A stretch of DNA of 64,000 nt. Source: Breznakibacter xylanolyticus. Its GTDB lineage: Bacteria; Bacteroidota; Bacteroidia; Bacteroidales; Marinilabiliaceae. Positions 25,561 to 34,890 of the stretch are shown here, in pieces (position 1 is the first letter of the stretch; each line of letters opens with the position of its first letter). The notes under the pieces were generated by a model. It was given only the letters and a program-made list of their open reading frames with translations. It was not told the origin of the DNA and did not search any database. The position numbers were made by a program, and so were the translations under genes. The stretch is taken from the NCBI RefSeq assembly GCF_003254275.1, contig NZ_QKZK01000016.1:1-64000 (forward strand), read 5' to 3'.

Positions 25561-26808
25561 ATGAATATTGAAATCATCACCATTGGCGACGAAATTCTGA
25601 TAGGGCAGGTTGTAGATACCAATTCGGCCTGGATGGGTACGGAGCTCAATAAGGTGGGTTTTGAAGTGAGCAGAATCACGTCCATCAGCGACGATCGGGA
25701 AGCCATCGCTGGGGCATTACACGAGTCTTTGTCCCGCGTGCCATGCGTGTTGATGACCGGCGGCTTGGGGCCCACGCGCGACGACATTACCAAGCATGTG
25801 CTGTGTGATTTTTTTAATACACGACTGGTGTTCAATGAGCAGGTTTACAGCGATGTGGAGACCTTACTCAAGGGGCGGGTGGGGCACATCAACGAACTCA
25901 ACCGCAGTCAGGCCATGGTTCCCGAGGGCTGTACGGTTATTCGTAACCCCGTGGGAACAGCGCCGGTAATGTGGTTCGAGCGCGATGGAGGCGTGGTGGT
26001 GAGCATGCCCGGCGTCCCATCGGAGATGAAGCATGCCATGATACACGAGGTGATTGGACGGCTTCAGCAACGGTTTCATACCGACCATATCCTGCACAAG
26101 ACCGTGCATATCTTTCAAATACCAGAGGCCGTTTTGGCCGAGATGCTCAGTGATTGGGAGGATGCCATTCCGCCCTTTATCAAGGTGGCCTACTTGCCAC
26201 AGCCCGGGCGCATTCGCCTGCGTCTGACGGCAAGAGGGAGCGATGCCGGAGTGATGCAACGTGCCATTAACCAGGCTGTTGATGCATTACAGCCCATTGT
26301 GGGTCGATACATCTTCGGATACGATGACGATAGCATTGAGAAACGCCTGGGTGAAATGTTGGTGGCACGTGGTCAAACGCTGGCCACGGCCGAGAGTTGT
26401 ACCGGTGGTGCCATTGGTGCGGCCATCACATCTGTGCCCGGTAGTTCGGCCTACTACAACGGGGGCGTGGTGGCTTATGGCAATGAAGTTAAACATGAGG
26501 TCCTTGGTGTATCCACTAATGATTTAAATATTTATGGCGCTGTTAGTGAGCCGGTGGTGAGTGCAATGGCTCGTGGTGTGCAACGGCTCATGCGAACCCA
26601 TTGGGGGGTGGCCACCTCGGGAGTGGCAGGACCTTCGGGCGGAACTCCGGAGAAACCTGTTGGTACTGTATGGATTGCCGTGTGCAATCCTCAGGGACAG
26701 GTGAACGCTCAGAAATTTGCGTTTGGTCCTTTTCGTGATCGTACGGTTCTTCGTTCTGTTGACATGGCCTTGATGATGTTGATGAATGAATTGTTGGATG
26801 ATAAATGA
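25561..26808 (+). CDS. cinA: CinA family nicotinamide-nucleotide amidohydrolase/damage-inducible protein
   Basis: 415 residues. The N-terminal ~165 residues are a MoCF-like (molybdopterin-binding fold) COG1058 domain (IITIGDEILIGQVVDTNSAW, TGGLGPTRDDITK). The C-terminal ~160 residues are the CinA amidase (TLATAESCTGGAIGAAITSV with the catalytic serine, YNGGVVAYGNEVK, GVAGPSGGTPEKPVGTVWIA). It deamidates nicotinamide mononucleotide and hydrolyses ADP-ribose-type compounds in pyridine nucleotide salvage. The ATG at 25561 matches the conserved start. It precedes the ribosomal protein cluster on the same strand with a 188-bp gap. Confidence 0.95.
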   Translation: MNIEIITIGDEILIGQVVDTNSAWMGTELNKVGFEVSRITSISDDREAIAGALHESLSRVPCVLMTGGLGPTRDDITKHVLCDFFNTRLVFNEQVYSDVETLLKGRVGHINELNRSQAMVPEGCTVIRNPVGTAPVMWFERDGGVVVSMPGVPSEMKHAMIHEVIGRLQQRFHTDHILHKTVHIFQIPEAVLAEMLSDWEDAIPPFIKVAYLPQPGRIRLRLTARGSDAGVMQRAINQAVDALQPIVGRYIFGYDDDSIEKRLGEMLVARGQTLATAESCTGGAIGAAITSVPGSSAYYNGGVVAYGNEVKHEVLGVSTNDLNIYGAVSEPVVSAMARGVQRLMRTHWGVATSGVAGPSGGTPEKPVGTVWIAVCNPQGQVNAQKFAFGPFRDRTVLRSVDMALMMLMNELLDDK

Positions 26809-26996
26809 TTGAATTATTGCTTTATTATGAAATTATTTAGTTTGTTTGTTTGATGAGAGGAGATGGGAAAAAATGGCCGAATTGGAAAATAATCCGTTCA
26901 AAGAGAATCTTTTTAATCCAATGACTTGCTTATTTGAAATTTAATCTATTATTTTGTGCCCTGTTTGAAAAACGTATCCCGATAAAACATAGAGAC

Positions 26997-27239
26997 ATGT
27001 CAAAAGTCTGTCAAATAACAGGAAAAACCTTCATGGTGGGCAACAATGTTTCCCACTCGAAAAGAAGAACCAAAAGACGGTTCGAAGTGAACCTCTTTTA
27101 TAAGAAATTTTTTCTGCCCGTTGAGCAACGCTGGGTGGATTTGCGCATCTCAGCAGCAGGTTTGCGCCTGATTAATAAATTAGGTGTTGAAGCAGCTCTG
27201 AAAGATGCCAAAGCAAACGGGTTTATTAACAAATATTAA
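26997..27239 (+). CDS. rpmB: 50S ribosomal protein L28
   Basis: 80 residues starting [20 protein letters not shown]. The S-H-[SAN]-x-[RK]-R-T-[KR]-R pattern is visible as [15 protein letters not shown], and the C-terminus [15 protein letters not shown] is typical. It is a bacterial large-subunit protein. The upstream in-frame extension is rejected, since the family begins at this methionine. It begins the rpmB-rpmG-DUF4295 cluster, with 11 bp to rpmG. Confidence 0.97.
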   Translation: MSKVCQITGKTFMVGNNVSHSKRRTKRRFEVNLFYKKFFLPVEQRWVDLRISAAGLRLINKLGVEAALKDAKANGFINKY

Positions 27240-27250
27240 TCAGCGCAACG

Positions 27251-27439
27251 ATGGCTAAGAAAAGTAAAGGAAATCGCATTCAGGTGATTCTTGAGTGCAC
27301 CGAGCACAAGCAAAGCGGCGAAGCGGGTACTTCACGTTACGTGACTACCAAAAACCGTAAAAACACTCCAGATCGTATGGAGCGTAAGAAATACAATCCT
27401 ATTTTGAAGCGCGTGACTTTGCACCGCGAAATTAAATAA
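27251..27439 (+). CDS. rpmG: 50S ribosomal protein L33
   Basis: 62 residues, [20 protein letters not shown], with [20 protein letters not shown], the L33 core. Only one cysteine (C16) remains, so this looks like a zinc-free (C-minus) L33 rather than the four-cysteine form. It sits 11 bp after rpmB and 11 bp before the DUF4295 gene, consistent with one transcript. Confidence 0.97.
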   Translation: MAKKSKGNRIQVILECTEHKQSGEAGTSRYVTTKNRKNTPDRMERKKYNPILKRVTLHREIK

Positions 27440-27450
27440 TACATTAAGTC

Positions 27451-27606
27451 ATGGCTAAGAAAACAGTTGCTTCGTTACAAAAAGGGGGCGGTAAAAACCA
27501 CACCAAAGTGATTAAAATGGTGAAGTCGCCCAAAACCGGTTCATATTCTTTTAAAGAAGAGATTGTTGCAAACGAAGAAGTAAAAGAATTCTTCAGCAAG
27601 AAGTAA
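27451..27606 (+). CDS. DUF4295 family small basic protein
   Basis: 51 residues, MAKKTVASLQKGGGKNHTKV, then IKMVKSPKTGSYSFKEEIVA and a C-terminal NEEVKEFFSKK. It is strongly basic and is a Bacteroidota protein that regularly follows rpmB and rpmG, matching DUF4295. It may be a ribosome-associated protein, but that is inference from position. The ATG follows L33 by 11 bp. It is easily missed by length cut-offs. A terminator follows. Confidence 0.88.
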   Translation: MAKKTVASLQKGGGKNHTKVIKMVKSPKTGSYSFKEEIVANEEVKEFFSKK

Positions 27607-27627
27607 TCTTCTTTGGTGAAATACATT

Positions 27628-27663
27628 ACAAAAGCTTCCTTTTTCGGGGAGGCTTTTGTTGTT
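27628..27663 (+). terminator. Terminator after the DUF4295 gene
   Basis: ACAAAAGCTTCC and GGAGGCTTTTGT pair (one G-T wobble) around TTTTTCGG. This separates the ribosomal cluster from ftsY. Confidence 0.75.
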
Positions 27664-27781
27664 TCTGGATGTATGATGCGATTGGGTGTCTTGCATCGGG
27701 GAAGGGCAGTGTTAAATGCATTTTCTTTCTCAAATTGGCAAAACATTTTTTATAAAGGATGAATGAACGCAGGGTCTTTTG

Positions 27782-27789
27782 TACATTTG
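27782..27789 (+). promoter_or_regulatory. -7 box (TACATTTG) upstream of ftsY
   Basis: TACATTTG fits TAnnTTTG, 73 bp before the chosen ftsY start at 27863. It would give ftsY its own promoter downstream of the terminator at 27628. Confidence 0.5.
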
Positions 27790-27862
27790 TTGCCCATCCC
27801 AATCTGTATCAATTATGTCGCTGTTGGCGGCATGGATGTTTTATCTTGTTAAAGTAACGTCA

Positions 27863-28816
27863 ATGGGCTTATTCAGTAGCTTTAGAAAAGCAAAGACCGA
27901 GGACTTGGATAAAGGCATGGCCAAAACCAAAGAGAGTGTGTTCATGAAACTGACCCGTGTGGTTGCGGGTCGCTCGAAAGTGGACGACGATGTGTTGGAT
28001 GATCTCGAAGAGGTTCTCATCTCCTCGGACGTGGGGGTCAATACCACTCTGAAGATCATTGAACGAATTCAAGCGCGCGTGGCTAAAGATAAGTTTTTGA
28101 CAACCAATGAACTCAATACCATTCTTCGTGAGGAGATTCAGGCTTTGCTCATTGACGACAAGGTGGATAAACCCCGTAATCTTGATGTGCCCGACGGTGT
28201 GAAGCCTTACGTGATCATGGTGGTTGGCGTCAACGGGGTGGGAAAAACCACCACGATCGGGAAGTTGGCTTATCAGTTTAAAAAGGCCGGTAAACACGTC
28301 GTGTTAGGCGCTGCGGATACCTTTCGGGCGGCGGCCATCGATCAGTTGGTGGTGTGGTCGCAACGCGTGGGGGTTCCCGTGGTGAAGCAACAAATGGGCT
28401 CGGACCCCGCTTCAGTGGCATTCGATACCCTCGCATCGGCCAAGACTCAGGATGCTGATGTGGTCATTATTGATACTGCCGGGCGCTTGCACAATAAGGT
28501 CAATCTGATGAACGAGCTCTCAAAAATCAAAAAGGTCATGCAAAAGGTGGTGCCAGATGCCCCTCACGAGGTGTTGCTCGTCTTAGACGGATCCACCGGT
28601 CAGAATGCTTTTGAGCAGGCCAAGGAGTTTACCAAGGCCACCGAAGTGACTGCTTTGGCTATTACCAAGCTCGATGGTACGGCCAAAGGGGGCGTGGTGA
28701 TTGGGGTGAGCGACCAGTTTCAGATCCCGGTGAAATACATTGGGATAGGGGAAGGGATGGATGACTTACAACTATTTGATGGAAAGATTTTTGTGGAGTC
28801 ATTATTTAAGAATTGA
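27863..28816 (+). CDS. ftsY: Signal recognition particle receptor FtsY
   Basis: 317 residues from MGLFSSFRKAKTEDLDKGMA. A short N domain is followed by the G domain: GVNGVGKTTTIGKLA (P-loop, about 122-136), DTFRAAAIDQL, DTAGRLHNK and TKLDGTAKGG. It docks ribosome-SRP complexes at the inner membrane. The acidic A region of E. coli FtsY is absent, as in most Bacteroidota. An upstream ATG (27815) would add 16 residues. I prefer MGLFSSF, the common start in the group. Confidence 0.95.
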   Translation: MGLFSSFRKAKTEDLDKGMAKTKESVFMKLTRVVAGRSKVDDDVLDDLEEVLISSDVGVNTTLKIIERIQARVAKDKFLTTNELNTILREEIQALLIDDKVDKPRNLDVPDGVKPYVIMVVGVNGVGKTTTIGKLAYQFKKAGKHVVLGAADTFRAAAIDQLVVWSQRVGVPVVKQQMGSDPASVAFDTLASAKTQDADVVIIDTAGRLHNKVNLMNELSKIKKVMQKVVPDAPHEVLLVLDGSTGQNAFEQAKEFTKATEVTALAITKLDGTAKGGVVIGVSDQFQIPVKYIGIGEGMDDLQLFDGKIFVESLFKN

Positions 28817-29051
28817 TTTTGCTTTTTTTCTCTCTTTAGGACATGATGCTGCAATCATGATCACTGGTGGGAAAAGAAGAGAATCTTGTGCGTAAAAAAG
28901 CGAAAGGTTATATAAGTGTAGAGGTTTTCCCTTGTAAATGAGGGATTCATTGATGAAACCTGATTGGCATGCCGGTCGGGTTTTTAACTTCTCGTTAAGA
29001 ACCCAATCATTTTTGGGTTGTTATCTTTCTGATATTAAAAACAAGGAATTT

Positions 29052-29873
29052 ATGGCACAAATACCAGAAGTAACGCTTTCTAACGGGGTGAAAATGCCGA
29101 TGATCGGCTTTGGCACCTATTTGATTACCGATGCGCATGAAGCAGTGACCTCGGTGCGTCAAGCCCTTGAGTTGGGGTATCGTCACATCGATACGGCCGC
29201 CCTATACATGAACGAACAGTACGTGGGGCAAGCTATCCGCGAGAGCGGCATTGCCCGCGAAGATATTTTTGTGACCACTAAAATGTGGAACAGCGAGCAT
29301 GGTTACGATACTGCTTTGCGTGCGTTTGAAGCTTCCATGGATAAATTGGGATTGGTAGTGGTTGATTTGTATCTGATACATTGGCCCAAGCCTCTGAATA
29401 AAGAAACTTGGCGGGCTTTTGAGCAAATCTACCGCGACGGACGTGCCAAAGCCATTGGTGTGTCAAATTTTCATCAGCATCATTTGGAGGATTTGTTCAC
29501 CACCGCCGAAATTAAGCCCATGGTCAATCAGGTTGAATTTCATCCTTACCTGGTGCAACCCTCACTGGTCGATTTCTGTAAAAAACATGGCATCCAATAC
29601 GAAGCCTGGAGTCCCTTGATGCAGGGACAGGTGTTTGAGCTTGAACCGCTAAAACAGTTGGCTGCGAAATATGGGCGCACAGTGGCACAAATTGTGTTGC
29701 GTTGGAACATTGAGATGGGCGTGGTAACCATTCCTAAGACTGTTAATGAGCAGCGCATGAAGAGCAATTTGGAGATATTTGATTTTGCGCTTGATGCAGC
29801 CGATGTTGAACTGATTACCAGTTTGGACAAGGGGGCACGGGTTGGAGCCGATCCCGATAATTTTGATTTTTAA
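29052..29873 (+). CDS. Aldo/keto reductase
   Basis: 273 residues. The catalytic tetrad is visible: D47 (RHIDTA), Y52 (ALYMNE), K77 (TTKMW) and H110 (YLIHWP). The NADP(H)-binding C-terminal signature IPKTVNEQRMKSNLEIF is present. It belongs to the AKR5-like group (2,5-diketo-D-gluconate reductase-like) and reduces carbonyl substrates with NADPH. The ATG at 29052 has AAGGAA 6 bp upstream; a longer in-frame reading is rejected. It lies between ftsY and rimO on the same strand. Confidence 0.93.
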   Translation: MAQIPEVTLSNGVKMPMIGFGTYLITDAHEAVTSVRQALELGYRHIDTAALYMNEQYVGQAIRESGIAREDIFVTTKMWNSEHGYDTALRAFEASMDKLGLVVVDLYLIHWPKPLNKETWRAFEQIYRDGRAKAIGVSNFHQHHLEDLFTTAEIKPMVNQVEFHPYLVQPSLVDFCKKHGIQYEAWSPLMQGQVFELEPLKQLAAKYGRTVAQIVLRWNIEMGVVTIPKTVNEQRMKSNLEIFDFALDAADVELITSLDKGARVGADPDNFDF

Positions 29874-29953
29874 AAGTTTGATTAATAGCTTGTAAGGGGG
29901 CGTAATCGCAATGATGTGTTGTGGGTGAGTTTCCGAGGGCAGAATAACGATTT

Positions 29954-31258
29954 ATGGCAGTACAGAAGCGCAATGTGAAGGTGGATGTGATCACCATGGG
30001 GTGTTCCAAGAATTTGGTTGACAGTGAATTTTTAATCCGACAGTTCAAAGCCGGTGGTTTTGAGGTGGCGCACGATCCTGAGGTTTCCAAGGGGGAGGTG
30101 GTGATTATCAATACCTGCGGTTTTATTGGCGATGCCAAGGAAGAGTCCATTGAGACCATTCTCCAGTTTGCCGAAGCCCGTGAGCAGGGCAAGGTGAAAC
30201 AATTGATTGTGATGGGATGCCTTTCGGAGCGGTATATGAGCGATTTAAAGGGCGAATTGCCCGAAGTGGATAAGTTCTATGGCAAGTTCGATTGGAAGGG
30301 GATTGTGAACGATTTGGGGCTCGAATATCGTGCCGATTTACGGAATGAACGCAGCATCACCACACCGGCGCATTATGCGTTTTTGAAGGTTTCGGAGGGA
30401 TGTAATCGCGGGTGCAGCTATTGTGCCATCCCGATCATTACCGGTCCACATATCTCGCGTTCTATCGAGGATATTAAAGACGAGGTGCAGCGGCTGCGCG
30501 ATCAGGGAGTGAGGGAACTTCAGGTGGTTGCTCAGGATTTGTCGTTTTATGGTGTCGATTTGTATAAGAAGCCAAGTCTGGCACGTTTGGTCGAGGAGTT
30601 GGCACAGATATCGGGGATTGACTGGATACGTTTGCATTATGCCTATCCGGCCGGATTTCCGGAAGATGTGCTTCGAGTGATGCGTGACACTCCCAATGTG
30701 TGTAACTATATGGACATTGCCTTGCAGCACGTGAGTGACTCCATGCTCAAGCGAATGCGTCGAGGGGTGACCCGCCAGCAGACCATCGATTTGGTGGATC
30801 GCATGAGAGCAACGGTTCCTAACTTGCATTTGCGCACCACTTTCATTGCCGGGCATCCCGGTGAAACAGACGAAGATTTTGAAATTCTCAAACAGTTTGT
30901 GCGCGATGCTCGTTTTGAGCGGATGGGGGTGTTTGCATATTCGCATGAGGAGGACACATATGCCTACAAGAATTATCAGGACGATGTGCCCGACGAAGTC
31001 AAACAGGCACGAGTGGAAGAGCTGATGGCCATACAGGCAGACATCAGTCGCCAAGTCAATGAGAATAAAGTGGGGCAGACGCTGAAGGTAATTATCGATC
31101 GGCCCGAAGGAGATGGTTTTATTGGTCGCACCGAGTACGATTCGCCCGAGGTCGATCCCGAGGTGATTGTGAAGGGAGATGGGCTACAAGTGGGACAGTT
31201 TTATGACGTCAAAATTACTGCTGCCGAGGATTACGACTTGGTGGGCGAGGTTGAATAG
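29954..31258 (+). CDS. rimO: Ribosomal protein S12 methylthiotransferase
   Basis: 434 residues in three domains. The N-terminal UPF0004 domain has cysteines beginning at C17 (TMGCSKNLVDSEFL) and INTCGFI. The radical SAM motif is C150-N-R-G-C154-S-Y-C157. A C-terminal TRAM domain follows (about 370-434, with DRPEGDGFIGRTEYDSPEVD). It adds a methylthio group to an aspartate of ribosomal protein S12 using two 4Fe-4S clusters. The GCSKNLVDSE motif separates RimO from MiaB. A terminator follows within about 35 bp. Confidence 0.96.
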   Translation: MAVQKRNVKVDVITMGCSKNLVDSEFLIRQFKAGGFEVAHDPEVSKGEVVIINTCGFIGDAKEESIETILQFAEAREQGKVKQLIVMGCLSERYMSDLKGELPEVDKFYGKFDWKGIVNDLGLEYRADLRNERSITTPAHYAFLKVSEGCNRGCSYCAIPIITGPHISRSIEDIKDEVQRLRDQGVRELQVVAQDLSFYGVDLYKKPSLARLVEELAQISGIDWIRLHYAYPAGFPEDVLRVMRDTPNVCNYMDIALQHVSDSMLKRMRRGVTRQQTIDLVDRMRATVPNLHLRTTFIAGHPGETDEDFEILKQFVRDARFERMGVFAYSHEEDTYAYKNYQDDVPDEVKQARVEELMAIQADISRQVNENKVGQTLKVIIDRPEGDGFIGRTEYDSPEVDPEVIVKGDGLQVGQFYDVKITAAEDYDLVGEVE

Positions 31259-31291
31259 CCCGAGAGCGTTTTCTTGCTCATGTAACGTTTT

Positions 31292-31329
31292 AAGCCAAAG
31301 GGAAGGAGAGTCTTCTTTTTGGCTTTTCT
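31292..31329 (+). terminator. Terminator after rimO
   Basis: AAGCCAAA (31292-31299) and TTTGGCTT (31318-31325) pair around a partly paired GGAAGGAGAGTCTTC loop, followed by TTCTT. Confidence 0.7.
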
Positions 31330-31530
31330 TATTGTAAGAGGTTGTAACAATGAACTAAGCCCCTGCAGAAGATCGATTGCTTTTATGCAATTGCATCATC
31401 GATTTTCAGGCGTTGGTCTCATCAGTCTTTTTAATCAGTCTGAAGGCAAAAAACTTCTTCATTTTTTCAGAATAATGCCACCAGATGATATTGATTTTTC
31501 AATGGTTTTATTCTTAAATATGAGATTGCT

Positions 31531-32499
31531 ATGAGTGTAAAAACGTTATTTGAACAAGCCGTCGCACTGTTTCCCGAGTTTGCCGAGATGAGCCGTGTTT
31601 ATCAGCGTAAGTTTTTTATTGCCGGTAAATCCAGTTCGTGCATTCACAATTACCTGCGTCAAATCAGTAAGCTGATTATTTACTATCGAGGAGTCAATCC
31701 GTTGCTGTTGACCATCGAACAGCTTGAGGAATACATGTATTGGTTGCTGAAAAACGAAACAGCGAGTCAGAGTTCATTCAAGCATTTGGTGTGCGGGTTG
31801 CGTCAGTTTTATGCCATTTTTGGAAATCAACCCCTGTTGTTGTCTCTTCCCGCCATTGCTACCAGACATCAGTTGCCGGTGGTTTTTTCGGGCGCTGAAA
31901 TACAGCGCCTTTTGATGGCACCTGGCAGTCTGAAACATCGATTGATACTTGGCGTGATATATGATTGTGGGTTGCGAATCAGTGAGTTGATTCGCTTGGA
32001 GATTCGTGATGTGGATATGGAACGTCACATGGTGCACGTTCGGCAGGCCAAAGGGCGGAAGGATCGTTATGTCCCCATTTCAGATATGGCGGTGAGGGGG
32101 CTTCGACACTATCTGGACGTTAACAAGCCCATTGAATATCTATTTAATGGGTCTGAGCCCGGAAAAATGATTAGCAGAGAGTCGATTCGACTCATTATGA
32201 GAAATGCACTGCGCAAAAGCGCCATCACCAAGAAAGCCTGTGTGCATACCTTGCGTCATTCTTATGCCACCCATTTGTTAGAGTCGGGGCTCAATATTAC
32301 CACCGTTCGAGATCAATTGGGGCATTCCAGTTTAATCACCACCATGATGTATTTGCATATTGCCCAGGTGTCACCCCATGCGGGTTATAGTCCTCTGTCG
32401 GTTCTTTATGATATCCCTCGTGTCGGTGCCATCAATCAGACATCCTATTGCGTGAGTTGGAAGGGGGGGATTGATCATGAAGTTGTTTGGAGTGGTTGA
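31531..32499 (+). CDS. Tyrosine recombinase (XerC/D- or integron-like)
   Basis: 322 residues. The N-terminal SAM-like domain covers about 15-105. The catalytic domain shows R149 (GLRISELIRL), K174 (AKGRKDRYVP), H239 and R242 (HTLRHSYATHLLE), H265 (LGHSS) and the nucleophile Y274 (MMYLHIAQ). After the tyrosine there are 48 more residues (SPLSVLYDIPRVGAINQTSY...), longer than XerC/D. The HIAQ....SPLS tail resembles recombinases that accompany IS91-type transposases, but no transposase is adjacent. It ends 38 bp before the dipeptidase gene. Its target site is unknown. Confidence 0.85.
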   Translation: MSVKTLFEQAVALFPEFAEMSRVYQRKFFIAGKSSSCIHNYLRQISKLIIYYRGVNPLLLTIEQLEEYMYWLLKNETASQSSFKHLVCGLRQFYAIFGNQPLLLSLPAIATRHQLPVVFSGAEIQRLLMAPGSLKHRLILGVIYDCGLRISELIRLEIRDVDMERHMVHVRQAKGRKDRYVPISDMAVRGLRHYLDVNKPIEYLFNGSEPGKMISRESIRLIMRNALRKSAITKKACVHTLRHSYATHLLESGLNITTVRDQLGHSSLITTMMYLHIAQVSPHAGYSPLSVLYDIPRVGAINQTSYCVSWKGGIDHEVVWSG

Positions 32500-32537
32500 T
32501 TAATTTGTTATTTTTATCAACTAAAATCTTGAATTCT

Positions 32538-34031
32538 ATGAAACGCATTGATATTCATTGTCATCCATCTATTAAGCCATACGGTCAAAGTTTTTCGTTT
32601 CACCCTGCGGGGCAAAATACGACTAATGTCAAGCAAAAGAATAGCATATTCCATTATGATCCACCCACGGCCTTTGATCGTTTGCTCAACCGCACCGTGA
32701 TGGGGCTGACCAAATTTACCCAAACCGATGTGACAACCTTGCACAAGGGTGGTTTTTCGGTGGTGGTGGTCTCGTTGTCGCCCCTTGAAAAGCCTTTTAT
32801 CACCAACGCAGCCGGTAATAACCTCATTGCCGATGGAGTCACCAACCTTGTCACCGGCGTGGGTAAAGCCCGTATTGACGATGTGCAGGCATCGGTGTAT
32901 CGTTATTTTAATGATTTGGAGAAAGATTATCAATTTTATTGCCAGTTGGATGGAGCAGAGGTGACTGTTGCCGGTCAGCGATTGAGGTACAAATTGGTGC
33001 GCAGTTTCACCGCTATCGACAACGCGCCCGTTATGTCGGATGTTCATACGGTGTTTATGTTGATGTCGATAGAAGGGGGGCATGCTTTCAATAATCGCAG
33101 CTACCTGACTTATAATCATGATGATGTGTTGAATAATATTCGTATCGTGAAACAGTGGGAATATCCTCCTGTTTTTGTCACCCTGGCACATCATTTTAAA
33201 AACCATCTCACCGGTCATGCGCAGAGTTTGACCGGGGTGGTGGATTGGATGACCAATCAGGAGGCCGATATGAATGCCGATTTGCATGAGATTGGTAAGG
33301 AAGCCATTCGATTGTTGCTCAATCCGAACGAAGGGGCGAGATGTTTAATTGACATCAAGCATATGAGCGAAAAGGCACGCACGACCTATTTTCAGATGCT
33401 CAAGGGTGAGTTTTCGGGTGAAGGCATCCCCGTTGTGGTGAGCCATGGCGCCGTGAACGGGCTGGTGAGCCCCCAAAACAAAACCGTGAGCACCTTGCCC
33501 GAGGCTGGGGCGTTTTATTCGGGCGACATCAATTTTTACGATAGCGAGATAATCGATATTGCCCGCACAGGCGGCATCTTTGGCATTCAGTTGGATGAAC
33601 GGCGCATTGCCGGCAAAGAACGTCTTAAGAAATCGAACCTTTGGTTTGCGTCGCGCAGCAAACGGTTGTTGGCCAAGTCGGAGCTGGTGTGGAATCAGAT
33701 TGTGTATATTGCCCGTTTGCTCGATCGTGCGGGGTTGGATGCCTGGACGCTGCAAGCACTCGGCACCGATTTTGACGGCGTCATTGACCCAGTCAACATG
33801 TTTTGGACCGCCGAAGATATGCCTCTGTTGGAGCAGAATTTATTGATTCATGCTCAACGATTTGTCGATAAGTCTATTCACGAGATGTCGGTTCCCAACC
33901 AAATTTCGGCTCACGATATTGTGGCCAATTTTATGGGAGCCAATGCCGAGCGGTTTTTCCGCAATGCAGAGCGAGGATGTTTGGTGGATGCAACGGTTGC
34001 CGATCGTGCTCAGGAGGCTTTGGTGATGTGA
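32538..34031 (+). CDS. M19-family membrane dipeptidase-like amidohydrolase
   Basis: 497 residues, starting MKRIDIHCHPSIKPYG with the metal-binding H7 and H9. Later metal-site blocks are EGGHAF, LIDIKHMSEKARTTYF, VVVSHGAVNGL and LGTDFDGVID, matching the peptidase M19 fold in order. The enzyme hydrolyses dipeptides with two zinc ions. No signal peptide is visible, and the protein is longer than the usual M19 (about 350-400) by an insert near 100-180. It may therefore be a divergent cytoplasmic member. Substrate not inferable. Confidence 0.8.
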   Translation: MKRIDIHCHPSIKPYGQSFSFHPAGQNTTNVKQKNSIFHYDPPTAFDRLLNRTVMGLTKFTQTDVTTLHKGGFSVVVVSLSPLEKPFITNAAGNNLIADGVTNLVTGVGKARIDDVQASVYRYFNDLEKDYQFYCQLDGAEVTVAGQRLRYKLVRSFTAIDNAPVMSDVHTVFMLMSIEGGHAFNNRSYLTYNHDDVLNNIRIVKQWEYPPVFVTLAHHFKNHLTGHAQSLTGVVDWMTNQEADMNADLHEIGKEAIRLLLNPNEGARCLIDIKHMSEKARTTYFQMLKGEFSGEGIPVVVSHGAVNGLVSPQNKTVSTLPEAGAFYSGDINFYDSEIIDIARTGGIFGIQLDERRIAGKERLKKSNLWFASRSKRLLAKSELVWNQIVYIARLLDRAGLDAWTLQALGTDFDGVIDPVNMFWTAEDMPLLEQNLLIHAQRFVDKSIHEMSVPNQISAHDIVANFMGANAERFFRNAERGCLVDATVADRAQEALVM

Positions 34032-34094
34032 ATTATTATATTTGTGGGCGAGGCGATTGTGAGGGAGGATAAGGGGTGATTATTCGGTATTGAG

Positions 34095-34883
34095 TCATCC
34101 GTGATTATGGTAGTCAATTCCGAAAATGTCGCCCCTGAAATACTCATAATCGCCCTCTGGCAATTGCCAAATGGCTCTCATGTTGCCGGGCAGGCACAGT
34201 TTTTCTTGAGCAAAATATTCATTGATTTCCGCCCTCCAGGGCGTTTGGCGGTATGAGCCGTCGGGCATGGCCATCCATCGTTCATTTGTATCAAAATGCG
34301 ATAGTTGGCCATTGTTATTGAAATGAAAAGTTCCGGTAGCCGATACCCCCTGATGGGTGATGGTGGCCCGGATGGTTTGTTCGCTGATGGGATTCCAGGT
34401 AATGTAAGGTTGCAGCAGGTAGCCCGGCACTAAAAAGGCTTCGGCCAAAAGAGTCAGGAGTGCCGAGGAGGTCATTTCATCGCCCGAGGCGTTGACAATG
34501 GGGACAATTCCACCAATGGCGATGCGCATGTTGCCTCTGCCATCCTGGTATTTGTCGCGCCCCTGAATCAACGCACAGCCCTTGTATTTGATGCGCATGT
34601 AGGCCAATCGGCAGGGGGGAGTGACGGCGTTGTACTGAGTACAATCCATTTTTTTCAAAGCACTTTTGAACGTTCGTTTAAAGTAAACATTCTTCCAGCG
34701 GATGTCGGCCTGCATGGGCAGGGGGTGATTCATGAACCCACTTAACTGCAAGTGGTGTTGGATGGCTTTTGGCAGATGGGCAATGGCTTGTGGGGTCAAA
34801 TAGTCGCACGAATTCAGGGGTGGTTGACGCAACAACTCCGTTTGCCGTTCATGATGGTACCTGGTTTTAAGCAGCAGGGGCAT
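34095..34883 (-). CDS. Conserved hypothetical (DUF6544-like)
   Basis: 262 residues. Visible blocks are LPKAIQHHLQLSGFM, KGCALIQGRDKYQDGRGNMR, IGGIVPIVNASGDEMTSSAL, then LTLLAEAFLVPGYLLQP and GTFHFNNNGQLSHFDTNERW. The order (helix, a D-KY--G-G-M strand, an E...LLAEA--VP helix, strand-rich C-terminus) resembles DUF6544, but that match is from memory. No catalytic motif is visible. It lies 7 bp downstream of the META-domain gene on the same strand, so the two form an operon. Confidence 0.6.
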   Translation of the reverse strand: MPLLLKTRYHHERQTELLRQPPLNSCDYLTPQAIAHLPKAIQHHLQLSGFMNHPLPMQADIRWKNVYFKRTFKSALKKMDCTQYNAVTPPCRLAYMRIKYKGCALIQGRDKYQDGRGNMRIAIGGIVPIVNASGDEMTSSALLTLLAEAFLVPGYLLQPYITWNPISEQTIRATITHQGVSATGTFHFNNNGQLSHFDTNERWMAMPDGSYRQTPWRAEINEYFAQEKLCLPGNMRAIWQLPEGDYEYFRGDIFGIDYHNHG

Positions 34884-34890
34884 GACTGAT

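Noticed and set aside
31319-31534. 71-codon plus-strand ORF before the recombinase
   Set aside because: It begins inside the rimO terminator and overlaps the recombinase start by 4 bp. No family-like pattern.
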